Positions 16,749 through 26,817 of a stretch of DNA of 64,000 nt are shown here, one piece after another. A model generated the notes under the pieces. That model ran no database searches. It was not told where the DNA came from and saw only the letters and a program-made list of their open reading frames with translations. The stretch spans positions 62,001 to 126,000 of the forward strand of contig NZ_JAALGD010000010.1 in the NCBI RefSeq assembly GCF_011059135.1, given 5' to 3'. The position numbers were made by a program, and so were the translations under genes. The stretch is from Brevibacillus sp. SYP-B805 (lineage in GTDB: Bacteria; Bacillota; Bacilli; Brevibacillales; Brevibacillaceae). Position 1 is the stretch's first letter; each line of letters starts with the position of its first letter.

Positions 16749-18026
16749 GTGGATCAACTGGTTCAATTTCTGGATAAATATTTTTCCGGCCCGGTTGCCA
16801 GGCTGGCCGAACAGCGGCATCTGCGCGCCATCCGGGACGGGGTCATTTCCGCACTGCCGTTCATTATCGTCGGCAGCTTTTTCCTCATCATTGCCTTTCC
16901 GCCCGTTCCAGCCGAATGGGCCCTGGCCAAATGGGCGAAGGCGCACGTTGCCGACATCTTGATCCCCTACCGCCTGACGATGTATATCATGTCTCTCTAT
17001 ATCGCATACGGCATTGGGCATAATCTGGCCAAAAGCTACAACCTGGATCCCCTGGCAGGGGCTCAAATCGCAATCGTTTCGTATTTGTTGACCATTCTTC
17101 CCAAAGTGGTGGACGACGTCGGCTTTGTTTTGCCCATGACCAATCTGGGAGGCCACGGGTTGTTCGTCGCCATGCTGTCCTCCATATTTGCCGTCGAGGT
17201 GCTGCGCTTCTGCAAGCGGAAAAAATGGACCATTAAAATGCCGGAGCAGGTACCGCCATCTTTGATGCGCTCGTTTGAAGCGCTGATTCCCGTGGCGCTT
17301 GTGGTGGTCGTCATGACATTGATCACGGTCGTGCTGGGCATCGATGTACATAGCTTGATCGACAAGCTGGTTTCCCCGCTTGTCACGGCGGGAGATACCT
17401 TGCCGGGCATCCTGATTCCCGTTTTTTTGATCACCTTCTTCTGGTCGTTCGGCATTCATGGGGTGTCGATTGTGGGGACGGTAGCGCGTCCGCTGTGGGA
17501 AGTGTATCTGGCGAAGAATGCGGAAGCGGTGGCAGCCGGCCAACCCATCCCCCATGTCGCGCCGGAAACCTTTTATCAGTGGTTTATCTGGATCGGAGGG
17601 TCCGGGGCGACGCTGGGGCTTGTGATCTGCATGCTGTTTTTTGCGAAGTCCCAGTATACGAAAACCCTGGGAAAAACGGCGCTCGCCCCGGGGATTTTCA
17701 ATATCAACGAACCGGTCATCTTCGGAATGCCGATTGTCTTGAACCCCACCTTGATTATCCCGTTTGTGGTCACCCCGCTGGTTACCGCGACCCTTTCCTA
17801 CATCGCCACGGTGCTGGGATTCGTCAATCCCACCTACATCATGGTGCCCTGGACGCTGCCCGCGCCGATCGGGGCCTACCTGGCAACAGGCGGCGACTGG
17901 AGAGCCATCATTCTCGTCCTGATCAACATCGCCATCTCCTTCTTCATCTACTTCCCGTTCTTCAAGGTGCATGAACAGAAGATGGCGGAGCAGGAGAAGG
18001 CAGAGGGGGAGGTATTCCTGCAGTGA
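16749..18026 (+). CDS. PTS EIIC component, cellobiose/lichenan (CelB/LicC) family
   Basis: This 425-residue membrane permease has about ten helices and is of standard length for CelB/LicC/ChbC. Characteristic segments are FWSFGIHGVSIVG near residue 237 and FNINEPVIFGMPIVLNP near 318, which lines the sugar site. The GTG start is preceded by AAAAGGAGG. It pairs with the EIIB just upstream. Neither a 6-phospho-beta-glucosidase nor a PRD regulator is adjacent, which is unusual for a complete cellobiose operon. Confidence 0.85.
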   Translation: MDQLVQFLDKYFSGPVARLAEQRHLRAIRDGVISALPFIIVGSFFLIIAFPPVPAEWALAKWAKAHVADILIPYRLTMYIMSLYIAYGIGHNLAKSYNLDPLAGAQIAIVSYLLTILPKVVDDVGFVLPMTNLGGHGLFVAMLSSIFAVEVLRFCKRKKWTIKMPEQVPPSLMRSFEALIPVALVVVVMTLITVVLGIDVHSLIDKLVSPLVTAGDTLPGILIPVFLITFFWSFGIHGVSIVGTVARPLWEVYLAKNAEAVAAGQPIPHVAPETFYQWFIWIGGSGATLGLVICMLFFAKSQYTKTLGKTALAPGIFNINEPVIFGMPIVLNPTLIIPFVVTPLVTATLSYIATVLGFVNPTYIMVPWTLPAPIGAYLATGGDWRAIILVLINIAISFFIYFPFFKVHEQKMAEQEKAEGEVFLQ

Positions 18027-18068
18027 GAACCGTCACCCATGACAGGTCGGACTTTGTCTACAAATGGG

Positions 18069-18095
18069 AAAGCCCAGAGGTTGTCCGGGCTTTTT
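18069..18095. terminator. Intrinsic terminator between converging genes
   Basis: AAAGCCC and GGGCTTT arms are followed by further T residues. It ends the PTS operon and could also serve the glutathione peroxidase gene on the minus strand. Confidence 0.65.
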
Positions 18096-18096
18096 C

Positions 18097-18576
18097 CTAA
18101 CCAAGCAGGGCCACGATCTCTTTTTCCAGCTTCTCCGGCTCGTCGGTGGGAGCAAAACGCTTGATCACATGGCCTTGGCGATCGACAAGGAATTTGGTGA
18201 AGTTCCATTTGATCGAGGTTGATCCCAAAATACCGGGAGCCGCTTTTGTCAGGTATTGAAAAAGCGGGTGAGCATGGGGGCCGTTCACGTCCACCTTGGC
18301 AAACATCGGGAAGGTCACCCCGTAGGTAAGCGTGCAGAACCCCATGATTTCCTCATTGTCCCCCGGCTCCTGATTGCCGAATTGGTTGCAGGGAAAGCCC
18401 AGGATTTCCAATCCGGCGGAGCCGTATTTCTCATAAAGCGCTTGCAGTCCCTTGTACTGCGGGGTAAAGCCGCATTTGCTGGCCGTATTGACGATCAGCA
18501 GCACCTTTCCCTTGTATGCGGCCATCGATTGTTCTTCCCCGCGGATCGTACGTACGGAAAAATCATAAATGGACAT
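18097..18576 (-). CDS. Glutathione peroxidase family thiol peroxidase
   Basis: This 159-residue cytoplasmic peroxidase reduces hydroperoxides. The peroxidatic cysteine is C35 in [12 protein letters not shown]; it is a Cys rather than selenocysteine enzyme. The second signature [13 protein letters not shown] starts near residue 61, and the catalytic Trp/Asn lie in [10 protein letters not shown]. Bacterial members generally use thioredoxin-like donors rather than glutathione. The ATG at 18576 is preceded by AAGGAGG on the minus strand. The gene is monocistronic and converges on the PTS operon. Confidence 0.9.
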   Translation of the reverse strand: MSIYDFSVRTIRGEEQSMAAYKGKVLLIVNTASKCGFTPQYKGLQALYEKYGSAGLEILGFPCNQFGNQEPGDNEEIMGFCTLTYGVTFPMFAKVDVNGPHAHPLFQYLTKAAPGILGSTSIKWNFTKFLVDRQGHVIKRFAPTDEPEKLEKEIVALLG

Positions 18577-18782
18577 GGTGGTACCTCCTTCATTGGCTTG
18601 AGGGCAGGCTTCCGCGTTCAGTGGCCGGCCCGCCCGGCTGGGCGGATCATGACAGTGCAGATGCGTTACCCACATTGTAAACAATGACCACGACATGTGT
18701 AAGAGGATTGGGTAACATGGATATTCCCAACCGGGCGGGAATATGGTAAGGTATGCATATTGATAATTGAATCACTTTTTAC
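18577..18782. other. Intergenic stretch without a gene
   Basis: Between the peroxidase gene and the TPP riboswitch I see no coding frame. A TATGCATATTGATAAT stretch near 18752-18767 probably holds the thiC -10 region, but no convincing -35 is visible. Confidence 0.5.
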
Positions 18783-18880
18783 ACTAGGGGTGCCCACGAG
18801 CTGGGCTGAGAGAGAAACGCGATGAAGTTTCTTAACCCTTCGGACCTGATCTGGATAATACCAGCGTAGGAAAGTGTTCC
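18783..18880 (+). promoter_or_regulatory. TPP riboswitch (THI element)
   Basis: The conserved THI-box pieces are present in order: AGGGGTGCCC, GCTGAGAG, AACCCTTCGGACCTGAT, CTGGATAATACCAGCG and TAGGAAAGT. Binding of thiamine pyrophosphate should lower thiC expression. A terminator follows at 18929-18962. Confidence 0.95.
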
Positions 18881-18928
18881 ATGTACCAGATATGCAGCGC
18901 GCAGCGGCCTGCCGTGCATGCTGCTGGG

Positions 18929-18962
18929 AAAACCGGGTCCGTATCCAGCGGCCCGGTTTTTT
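18929..18962 (+). terminator. Riboswitch-controlled terminator before thiC
   Basis: AAACCGGG and CCCGGTTT arms are followed by a T run, about 50 bases after the TPP aptamer. This is the expression platform. Confidence 0.8.
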
Positions 18963-19007
18963 GTTGGCTCCAACCGCTGCCATGTCTGGACGGCCGCCTT
19001 ATCCTGA

Positions 19008-20813
<1,806 letters not shown>

Positions 20814-20820
20814 AGATATA

Positions 20821-20848
20821 GGAGGGCTTACGGCACAGCCCTCCTTTA
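20821..20848 (+). terminator. Intrinsic terminator of thiC
   Basis: GGAGGGCT and AGCCCTCC arms are followed by a short T tract. Confidence 0.7.
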
Positions 20849-20961
20849 TGCTGCCACATTTTTAGCGTTGGGGGATAAATAATGATTGCGTGACAAGCGG
20901 GTGTACTGGTACGATTGCTCTAATACCATTCCATGGCTTTACCGCGAAAGGAGCCAGCATT

Positions 20962-22011
20962 TTGAAAGAACTCCACACATTCGGTTGGTATGCGGCACGC
21001 ATATCGCCCCATCTGCCCGATCAGGCATTTCAGCCGGTACCTGCACGTTTGCTGGGGGGACTTGCCTATTTGATCGTGACGATCACCGGCCTTCTCTTCA
21101 TCGGCCTCCTTGATCTCCATCCGATTTTCAACCTGATGATTGCGATGGTCCTGGGCGCCAGTTTTGCCGCCTTAGGATTTTTGGGGCATGAGATTCTGCA
21201 TGGGACGGTTGTCAGGAAACCCTGGCTGCGGGATATTCTCGGCGCCGTCGCTTTTTGGCCGCTTTCCACAGGGCCCAAACTGTGGCGCAAGTGGCACAAT
21301 CTGACCCACCATGTTCACACCCAGCATGAGGAGCTTGATCCGGACGCGTGGGTAAGCCTGGAGCAATTCCTCAAGCGCCCGTTTGTCCAACGCATCTACC
21401 GGCTTCCTCTCATCATTCGCTCGTTTGTCAGCTTTACCGCGTTAACCGTCTCTTTTACCTTTCATTCCATCCGCATGTTCGGTCGCTTTGTCAAAGAGTT
21501 TCGTCCCCAGACACAGCCTGTCCTTTGGCTGCAGCTGCTTCTGCCCTGGGCCACCTGGATTGGCCTGCTCTTCTGGATCGGCCTGGAAAAATGGCTGTTT
21601 GCCTATCTGATTCCGCTCTTGATCGCCAATGGGATCGTGATGGCGTATATCTCCACGAATCACCGTTTGAATCCGCTGGTGCCGGTCAATGATCCGCTGG
21701 CGAACAGCCTGTCGGTGACGGTGCCGCGATGGGTGGATATATTGCATTTCCATTTTTCCTACCACACGGAGCATCATCTGTTTCCCGGCATGAGTTCCAA
21801 ATATTATCCCCTGGTCAAGCAACATATCAAAAGGATGTGGCCGGACCGCTATCATGAAATGCCGCTTTGGAAGGCCTTGATCGCCCTGTGGAAAACGCCG
21901 CGGATTTACTACCAGGAGAAGAATCTGATCGATCCGCGCAGCAGAAACGTGTACGGATCGTTGGGCCATGGGCTTGATCCTGCGGACATCAAGTACCGGA
22001 AGCAATGTTAG
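20962..22011 (+). CDS. Membrane fatty acid desaturase
   Basis: This 349-residue integral membrane di-iron desaturase introduces double bonds into membrane fatty acids, usually for adaptation to cold. The three histidine boxes are HEILH (76-80), HNLTHH (112-117) and HTEHH near 273. Four to six hydrophobic segments surround them. I chose the TTG at 20962, preceded by AAAGGAGCCAGCAT; the in-frame frame further upstream has no site. Unlike Bacillus des, no DesKR-like two-component genes lie next to it. Confidence 0.88.
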   Translation: MKELHTFGWYAARISPHLPDQAFQPVPARLLGGLAYLIVTITGLLFIGLLDLHPIFNLMIAMVLGASFAALGFLGHEILHGTVVRKPWLRDILGAVAFWPLSTGPKLWRKWHNLTHHVHTQHEELDPDAWVSLEQFLKRPFVQRIYRLPLIIRSFVSFTALTVSFTFHSIRMFGRFVKEFRPQTQPVLWLQLLLPWATWIGLLFWIGLEKWLFAYLIPLLIANGIVMAYISTNHRLNPLVPVNDPLANSLSVTVPRWVDILHFHFSYHTEHHLFPGMSSKYYPLVKQHIKRMWPDRYHEMPLWKALIALWKTPRIYYQEKNLIDPRSRNVYGSLGHGLDPADIKYRKQC

Positions 22012-22026
22012 TCACGGCCGAAAGAA

Positions 22027-22055
22027 GGCGCCTGTATGCAGCAGGCGTCTTTTCT
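22027..22055 (+). terminator. Intrinsic terminator of the desaturase gene
   Basis: An 8-bp stem (22027-22034 with 22042-22049, one G-T pair) is followed by a T-rich tail. Confidence 0.65.
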
Positions 22056-22074
22056 GTTTTGCGCATAAAGTTTC

Positions 22075-22104
22075 TTAGACCTTTTTCAGAGAATAAGGTA
22101 CAAT
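22075..22104 (+). promoter_or_regulatory. Sigma-A promoter of the TerC-family gene
   Basis: TTAGAC and TACAAT are separated by 18 bases, ending 28 bases before the start codon. Confidence 0.65.
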
Positions 22105-22132
22105 TTTCTATAGAGAGAAAAGGAGGGGCCAT

Positions 22133-22822
22133 ATGGACAGCGAAATTCTGATCGGTCTATTGAAGATAATTCTCATTAATATCGTGCTAAGCGGGGATAA
22201 TGCGGTTGTCATTGCTTTGGCCTGTCGCAATTTGGACAAGCGGTACCAGAAGAAGGCGGTGTTTTTCGGTACCTTTGGGGCGATCGCCTTGCGGGTGGCG
22301 CTTACGTTCGTAGCGGTCTATCTTTTAACCATTCCCTTTCTGAATCTTGTCGGCGGCATTCTGCTGTTGTGGATTGCCATCTCGCTGCTGAAAGGCGGAG
22401 ATGAGGAAGATATTAAAGCAAGCTCCAACCTGATGGGTGCCATCAAAACGATTATCGTGGCGGACCTGGTCATGAGCCTGGACAACGTGGTGGCGGTAGC
22501 CGGCGCCGCGAACGGAAACAACCTCCTGGTTCTGCTTGGTCTGGCGATCAGCATTCCCCTGATCATCTGGGGCAGCCAGCTGCTCATGAAGCTGATGGAG
22601 CGGTTCCCCATCATCGTGACGGCGGGCGCGGCGCTTTTGGGGTATACGGCGGGTGAAATGATGCTGAAGGACCATGCGATCGAGAATCTGTTGGAATCTC
22701 TCAGCCCCATCATACATCAAGGCGTTCCGATCCTGTTTGCCGTTCTGGTTGTGATTGTGGGCAAAGTGAGCGGCATGTCCAAAAAAGAAAAAGAAAAGGA
22801 CGAACTCCTGAACGTGAATTGA
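22133..22822 (+). CDS. TerC family integral membrane protein, YjbE-type
   Basis: This 229-residue protein has about seven helices. The family signature acidic motifs are LSGDNAVVIAL near residue 19 and MSLDNVVAVAG near 117, which are thought to bind metal in TerC proteins. Related Bacillus proteins export manganese and help metallate secreted enzymes, so metal export is likely but unproven here. The ATG follows AAAAGGAGGGGCC. No Mn riboswitch (yybP-ykoY) is visible in the short leader. The gene is monocistronic, with its own promoter and a strong terminator. Confidence 0.85.
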   Translation: MDSEILIGLLKIILINIVLSGDNAVVIALACRNLDKRYQKKAVFFGTFGAIALRVALTFVAVYLLTIPFLNLVGGILLLWIAISLLKGGDEEDIKASSNLMGAIKTIIVADLVMSLDNVVAVAGAANGNNLLVLLGLAISIPLIIWGSQLLMKLMERFPIIVTAGAALLGYTAGEMMLKDHAIENLLESLSPIIHQGVPILFAVLVVIVGKVSGMSKKEKEKDELLNVN

Positions 22823-22830
22823 TGGTTGCC

Positions 22831-22869
22831 ATCTCCTTCCCGAATCGGCCTCGGGAAGGAGATTTTTTT
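22831..22869 (+). terminator. Strong intrinsic terminator of the TerC-family gene
   Basis: A perfect 13-bp stem (22831-22843 with 22851-22863) is followed by T6-7. Confidence 0.9.
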
Positions 22870-22871
22870 GT

Positions 22872-22934
22872 TTGCACGATGGCGCTCGCGTATGATAGAA
22901 TGCCAGCAGATGGTAATTGACCATTGTTCAATTA
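22872..22934 (+). promoter_or_regulatory. Promoter and operator of the TetR/SDR operon
   Basis: TTGCAC (22872-22877) and TAGAAT (22896-22901) are separated by 18 bases. Just downstream, 7-bp arms TAATTGA (22914-22920) and TCAATTA (22928-22934) form a perfect inverted repeat next to the ribosome binding site, a fitting operator for autoregulation by the TetR protein. Confidence 0.6.
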
Positions 22935-22947
22935 ATGGAGGGATGAC

Positions 22948-23517
22948 GTGGCAGCGAGAAAAGCGGTCGAACAGGAACTGTCAAAGGAAAAAATCATGGA
23001 AGCGGCCAGAGAGCTCTTTGTGACGCATGGCTACCGCCATGTCTCCATGCGCCAGATCGCCAAAGAACTCGGTTACAGTCACGGCTCGATCTATTATCAC
23101 TTCCGGAACAAGGCAGACCTTTTTTATTCCCTGGTGAACCAGGACTTCGCTCTGCTGGACCAGAAGCTGGAAGAAGTGCTGCGGCAGGATCTTGAACCTG
23201 CCCGGAAGCTGGAGCAGGTGCTGTTGGGATATATCCAGTTTGGGCTCGACAACCAGAGCCACTATGAAATCATGCTTGTCATCAAGGATGAAGAACTGGC
23301 AAGCAAGCTGCAGGAAAAACCGAACCAAAGCTATGAGAAATTTGCCCAGGCCATTTATTACCTCAGCGGACAAAAGGCGAACGCCGCGTTAATCTGGTCG
23401 ATTTTTCTCTCCCTGCACGGGTTTGTCGCCCACTACTGCAGGTCGGGACACTCCTTCGCGGATGTGGAAACGATGGCGCGGTTCCATGTGCAGAACCTGC
23501 TGAAATGGTTGGCGTAA
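22948..23517 (+). CDS. TetR family transcriptional regulator
   Basis: This 189-residue repressor has an N-terminal TetR HTH (about 12-58; HVSMRQIAKELGYSHGSIYYHFRNKADLF) and a helical ligand domain whose inducer is unknown. The GTG start follows GGAGGGATGAC. The gene is followed 51 bases later by an SDR-type oxidoreductase gene on the same strand, likely its target along with itself. The inverted repeat at 22914-22934 is the obvious candidate operator. Confidence 0.88.
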   Translation: MAARKAVEQELSKEKIMEAARELFVTHGYRHVSMRQIAKELGYSHGSIYYHFRNKADLFYSLVNQDFALLDQKLEEVLRQDLEPARKLEQVLLGYIQFGLDNQSHYEIMLVIKDEELASKLQEKPNQSYEKFAQAIYYLSGQKANAALIWSIFLSLHGFVAHYCRSGHSFADVETMARFHVQNLLKWLA

Positions 23518-23568
23518 ATTTTTCAAATAATGTAAATGATGGTGAAGGTAGCAAAAGGAGCGGTGGAA

Positions 23569-24513
23569 ATGAAGAAGGCACTTGTGTTGGGAGCGTCCGG
23601 AGGAATGGGGTTTGCGCTGGTTCATGAGCTGGCAGCCCGGGAAATCGAAACGGTTGCGTTCGCCAGAGGGAGAGAGAAGCTGGAGCGGTTGTTCGGCGCC
23701 ATGCGGGGAGTATCGATCCGCAGCGGGGATCTTTTTGTGTTGGATCACCTGCTGTCCGCAGGAGAAGGCGTTGACGTGATCTTCCACGCGGCCAACATCC
23801 CGTATCCGGAGTGGCAGGAAGGGCTGCCCCGCATCATGCGCAACGTGCTGGATGCGGCCAAACAGCTGGGGGCCAAAGTGGTCGTGATTGACAATATCTA
23901 TGCGTACGGGAGAAGCGGCGGCCAAAAGGTGACGGAACAAACCCCCAAACGCCCGCACACCAAAAAAGGAAAGATCCGGCTTGCACTGGAGGAAATGGTG
24001 GCAGAGGCCCATCAGGCGGGAGTCCCTGCGCTCGTCACCCATTTCCCCGACTTTTACGGGCCGAACGCCGAGAATACGCTGCTGCATTACACGCTCAAGG
24101 CCATGCAGGCTCACAAAAGCGCCCGGTTCGTGGGCGATCCCGCCGTGGAGAGGGAATACATCTTCACGCCGGACGGGGCCAAGGCCGCTGTGGAACTGGC
24201 GCTGCGTGAATCCGCGTACGGCCAGCATTGGAATATCCCGGGGCCCGCTGTCATCTCGGGGCATGCCCTGATCGACATCATGCGGCAGCAAACCGGCTAC
24301 AAAGGAAAGGTTGGCACCGTCGGCAAGGGGATGATCTCGTTCATCGGGCTGTTTCAGCCCATGATGCGGGAAATGGTGGAGATGATGTATCTGCTGGAAG
24401 AACCCGTGGTGCTGTCCGGCGAAAAGTATGAACGGGAAATTGGTCCTCTTCCCCAAACCCCCTATGAGGAAGGGATCAGGAAAACCCTGGCGTTCATGAA
24501 AAAGGGGGAATAA
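23569..24513 (+). CDS. NAD-dependent epimerase/dehydratase family (extended SDR) protein
   Basis: This 314-residue Rossmann-fold protein has the nucleotide motif LGASGGMGF at the N terminus. A central Tyr-containing segment (NIYAYGRSGG near 124) marks an atypical or extended SDR, similar to NAD-dependent epimerases and NmrA-like oxidoreductases. The substrate is not evident. The ATG follows AAAAGGAGCGGTGGAA; the upstream in-frame ATG at 23536 has no site. Its position behind a TetR gene suggests a stress-induced or detoxifying role, which is inference. Confidence 0.75.
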   Translation: MKKALVLGASGGMGFALVHELAAREIETVAFARGREKLERLFGAMRGVSIRSGDLFVLDHLLSAGEGVDVIFHAANIPYPEWQEGLPRIMRNVLDAAKQLGAKVVVIDNIYAYGRSGGQKVTEQTPKRPHTKKGKIRLALEEMVAEAHQAGVPALVTHFPDFYGPNAENTLLHYTLKAMQAHKSARFVGDPAVEREYIFTPDGAKAAVELALRESAYGQHWNIPGPAVISGHALIDIMRQQTGYKGKVGTVGKGMISFIGLFQPMMREMVEMMYLLEEPVVLSGEKYEREIGPLPQTPYEEGIRKTLAFMKKGE

Positions 24514-24524
24514 TCAACCCGCAA

Positions 24525-25406
24525 TTACAAGTGATCGGACAGCAGCTGTTTCACATAGGTCGGCAGGGTAAAGGACGTCCGGAAAATATCCGGATTGATG
24601 TATTTCGCGTCCTGCCACTGCAAACGGCGTGTATCCGCCTCAAGCGGATCCCACTTTTTCGATGCCAGGGTGAGGCTCCAGATGCCGCCGGGGAAGCAGG
24701 GAACCGTCAGCAAATAGACGCGCACGATGGGGAACAGCTTTTTCGCCTGTGAAACCGTATCCTGCAAGAGCTGAGGATTGTAGAACGGCGACCCGGATTG
24801 AAAAACGGCCATGCCGTCACTGCTCAATCCCTTATGCACATGTGCATAAAACTCGTCGCTGTACAAGGCGGCTGCAGGCCCGAATGGATCCGGACGGTCA
24901 ATCAGCAGGACATCATAAGGTTCGGACAGTTCCTTGATCCACGAGTACCCGTCCCGGATGATCACCCGGACGCGGCTGTCCCGCTGCAGGAACGATTCGT
25001 GGGTGAGCCACTTCTGGCAGACATCGATCACCTGACTGTCAATTTCGACGACGTCGATGTGCCGCAGGCTGCCATATTTCATGGCTTCGCGGGCAGGCCC
25101 GCAATCGCCGCCGCCGATCATGGCGATCCGTTGGGGATCGGGGTGCGTTGCCAGAGGTACATGTGCAAGCATTTCATTGTACATATACCCGTCCTTGGTC
25201 GTGTATTGCGGGACGCCGTCCAGCACCAGCATGCGGCCGAACCCTTTTGTGTCGATGACGCTGATCTCCTGATAAGGCGATTGCTCGAAATGCAGCAGGG
25301 ATTCCACCTGAAATCCCAATTCCATGCCAAGTTCCGGCGTACTGTCCCACAACCAGAGCTCCTCGTTTTCCTTATAGAACCCGGTTAAGGAGTCTTTCTT
25401 TGTCAT
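24525..25406 (-). CDS. Spermidine synthase (SpeE)-like aminopropyltransferase homologue
   Basis: This 293-residue protein aligns along its length with spermidine synthase: an N-terminal beta domain, the decarboxy-SAM motif as GGGDCGPARE (98-107, usually GGGDGG) and the catalytic region as DRPDPFGPA (170-178, usually DSTDPVGPA). The proposed proton-accepting aspartate D170 is kept, but the diamine-binding segment usually reading TDNPWF is SGSPFY. It may therefore use a substrate other than putrescine. The ATG at 25406 lies 9 bases after GAGGAG, and a TTG at 25415 is the alternative. It starts 15 bases after the upstream dehydrogenase-like gene, clearly the same operon. Confidence 0.75.
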   Translation of the reverse strand: MTKKDSLTGFYKENEELWLWDSTPELGMELGFQVESLLHFEQSPYQEISVIDTKGFGRMLVLDGVPQYTTKDGYMYNEMLAHVPLATHPDPQRIAMIGGGDCGPAREAMKYGSLRHIDVVEIDSQVIDVCQKWLTHESFLQRDSRVRVIIRDGYSWIKELSEPYDVLLIDRPDPFGPAAALYSDEFYAHVHKGLSSDGMAVFQSGSPFYNPQLLQDTVSQAKKLFPIVRVYLLTVPCFPGGIWSLTLASKKWDPLEADTRRLQWQDAKYINPDIFRTSFTLPTYVKQLLSDHL

Positions 25407-25421
25407 TGGATGCAACTCCTC

Positions 25422-26684
25422 TCATAATGGATTCCGTCGTCGTGCCAACAGCAGACCGTCGCTATTCGGGTTTTCGCCTGTCACAAAGTTCTTCAAGTAA
25501 CGGGTAACGTACTCCCCGTATTTGGCAGGCGTATGAAGCAGCAGCTCATCGACGTAATGGACGCCGGCAGGAATGGCATCAAGCAGCAGGGAGCAGACGG
25601 CTCCGTACACGCCGCAGGCCACCTGAAAATAAGTGGCGTTTACCTGATACGCCGCAAAAACGCTGCGGTTATCCCTGACGTTGTACATATACCGCTCCTT
25701 ATCCTCGTAAACAAGCAGGACGCCTACCAGATCGCTTCCGTCCATTTCCGCATCGGAAGGGTCCATCACCTGATGATGCCAATTCCACAGGTCGCCCGGA
25801 TTCCCCAGTTGGGAGCGGATCAGATTCGTCGTATAATCGTTCACCCTGTAGATAAAGCCTGTTTCCATGTTGGAGAGCCGGCCCAGCGTAAGGACTTCTT
25901 CGTGTGGCATCAGACAGCCGTAAAACTGCTTCTTCCCCAGCGTCACTTTGAACTCCAAGTTGTACACATGTTGATAAAAAAACAGCGGCTCTCGTTCCTT
26001 TACGAACATCGGATAGTTCAAGAGCGCCTCATCCAGGAAGCATTCCGGTGACCAGGTGGAGTAGACGGTTTTCTCCTTGACACAGGTCGTATCGGCATAG
26101 AATGAGTCGTCATGCTCAACGATGTAGCAGCCAAGGGGAAGTTTCCCCGGCTGCTCGGCAATCATTTTCAATGCCATCCATTGGACAACGCCGGGATTCA
26201 TGCCCGAGCAGACAATCGCGCGGGTCTGGGTAAAATGATGACGGTGCTGTTCAAAAATACGGTATCGCTCGATGAGGGTGAATCCCTCCAGATCTTCGTT
26301 CTCATCTACCATCATATTTTCAAGCGCCGTATTGGTGTATAAAACGCCCAATTCGTTGCAGCAGCGCAACATCTCAACCGTATCCGCCCAGGAAACGTCA
26401 ATCACCAGGGTGGTGCGGGTTCTGCGCAGATGCTGCTTGAACAGGTTGGTATGGCGCAGGTCAAGCTGATGGAGAACCAGTTTGTCCTGCAGATGCGGAA
26501 AGCGCGGAAGGAAATCCTCCAGCCTCTGCGGTTTCACGTCTATCAGATGAATGGTAGACTGCTTGAGAAGAGCATGGATGGGGTCATTGGCATCGGCGAT
26601 TGCCTGATTCAAGATGGACAGAACGGCTTTCGCCACGCCTCCGCCGCTTCCGAGAATGCTGATCACGAGTGGTCGGCTTTCCAA
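25422..26684 (-). CDS. Saccharopine dehydrogenase / homospermidine synthase-like protein
   Basis: This 420-residue protein has an N-terminal Rossmann motif (ISILGSGGGVAKAVL) and regions resembling bacterial homospermidine synthase: GMNPGVVQWMALK in the middle and VYSTWSPECF, similar to the substrate-loop tryptophan region. Homospermidine synthase transfers an aminobutyl group between polyamines through NAD-linked imine chemistry, and related enzymes make carboxynorspermidine or opines. It is shorter than typical homospermidine synthase (about 470), so the exact reaction is open. The TTG start follows AAAGGGGGGG. It is the first gene of a two-gene operon with the SpeE-like protein. Confidence 0.65.
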   Translation of the reverse strand: MESRPLVISILGSGGGVAKAVLSILNQAIADANDPIHALLKQSTIHLIDVKPQRLEDFLPRFPHLQDKLVLHQLDLRHTNLFKQHLRRTRTTLVIDVSWADTVEMLRCCNELGVLYTNTALENMMVDENEDLEGFTLIERYRIFEQHRHHFTQTRAIVCSGMNPGVVQWMALKMIAEQPGKLPLGCYIVEHDDSFYADTTCVKEKTVYSTWSPECFLDEALLNYPMFVKEREPLFFYQHVYNLEFKVTLGKKQFYGCLMPHEEVLTLGRLSNMETGFIYRVNDYTTNLIRSQLGNPGDLWNWHHQVMDPSDAEMDGSDLVGVLLVYEDKERYMYNVRDNRSVFAAYQVNATYFQVACGVYGAVCSLLLDAIPAGVHYVDELLLHTPAKYGEYVTRYLKNFVTGENPNSDGLLLARRRNPL

Positions 26685-26727
26685 TTTTGTCCCCCCCTTT
26701 CATTCAACAATATTCTTGCAAGGAAGA

Positions 26728-26749
26728 GGGGGATTGTGCACATTCCCCC
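26728..26749. promoter_or_regulatory. Near-perfect palindrome, candidate operator of the SpeE-like operon
   Basis: GGGGGA and TCCCCC ends surround a TGTGCACA-like centre, 22 bases in all. It lies about 45 bases upstream of the first start codon. An imperfect promoter (TTGGAC, then CACAAT at 18 bases, minus strand) overlaps it. Confidence 0.5.
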
Positions 26750-26774
26750 GGATATCGTCCAATTCCTGGCGGCA

Positions 26775-26805
26775 CATAAAAACAGCGGGTGGCTGACCCG
26801 CTGTT
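26775..26805 (-). terminator. Intrinsic terminator of the aas-lplT operon
   Basis: A perfect 10-bp stem (26781-26790 with 26796-26805) is followed on the minus strand by TTTTTA. Confidence 0.8.
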
Positions 26806-26817
26806 GGTGGCTGACCG

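Noticed and set aside
16590-17972. A 460-codon minus-strand frame opposite the cellobiose-type IIC gene
   Set aside because: It is His/Gln/Arg-rich, typical of an antisense shadow of a membrane protein, and has no ribosome binding site.
22013-22132. Manganese (yybP-ykoY) riboswitch before the TerC-family gene
   Set aside because: The leader after the promoter is only about 25 bases and lacks the conserved loops.
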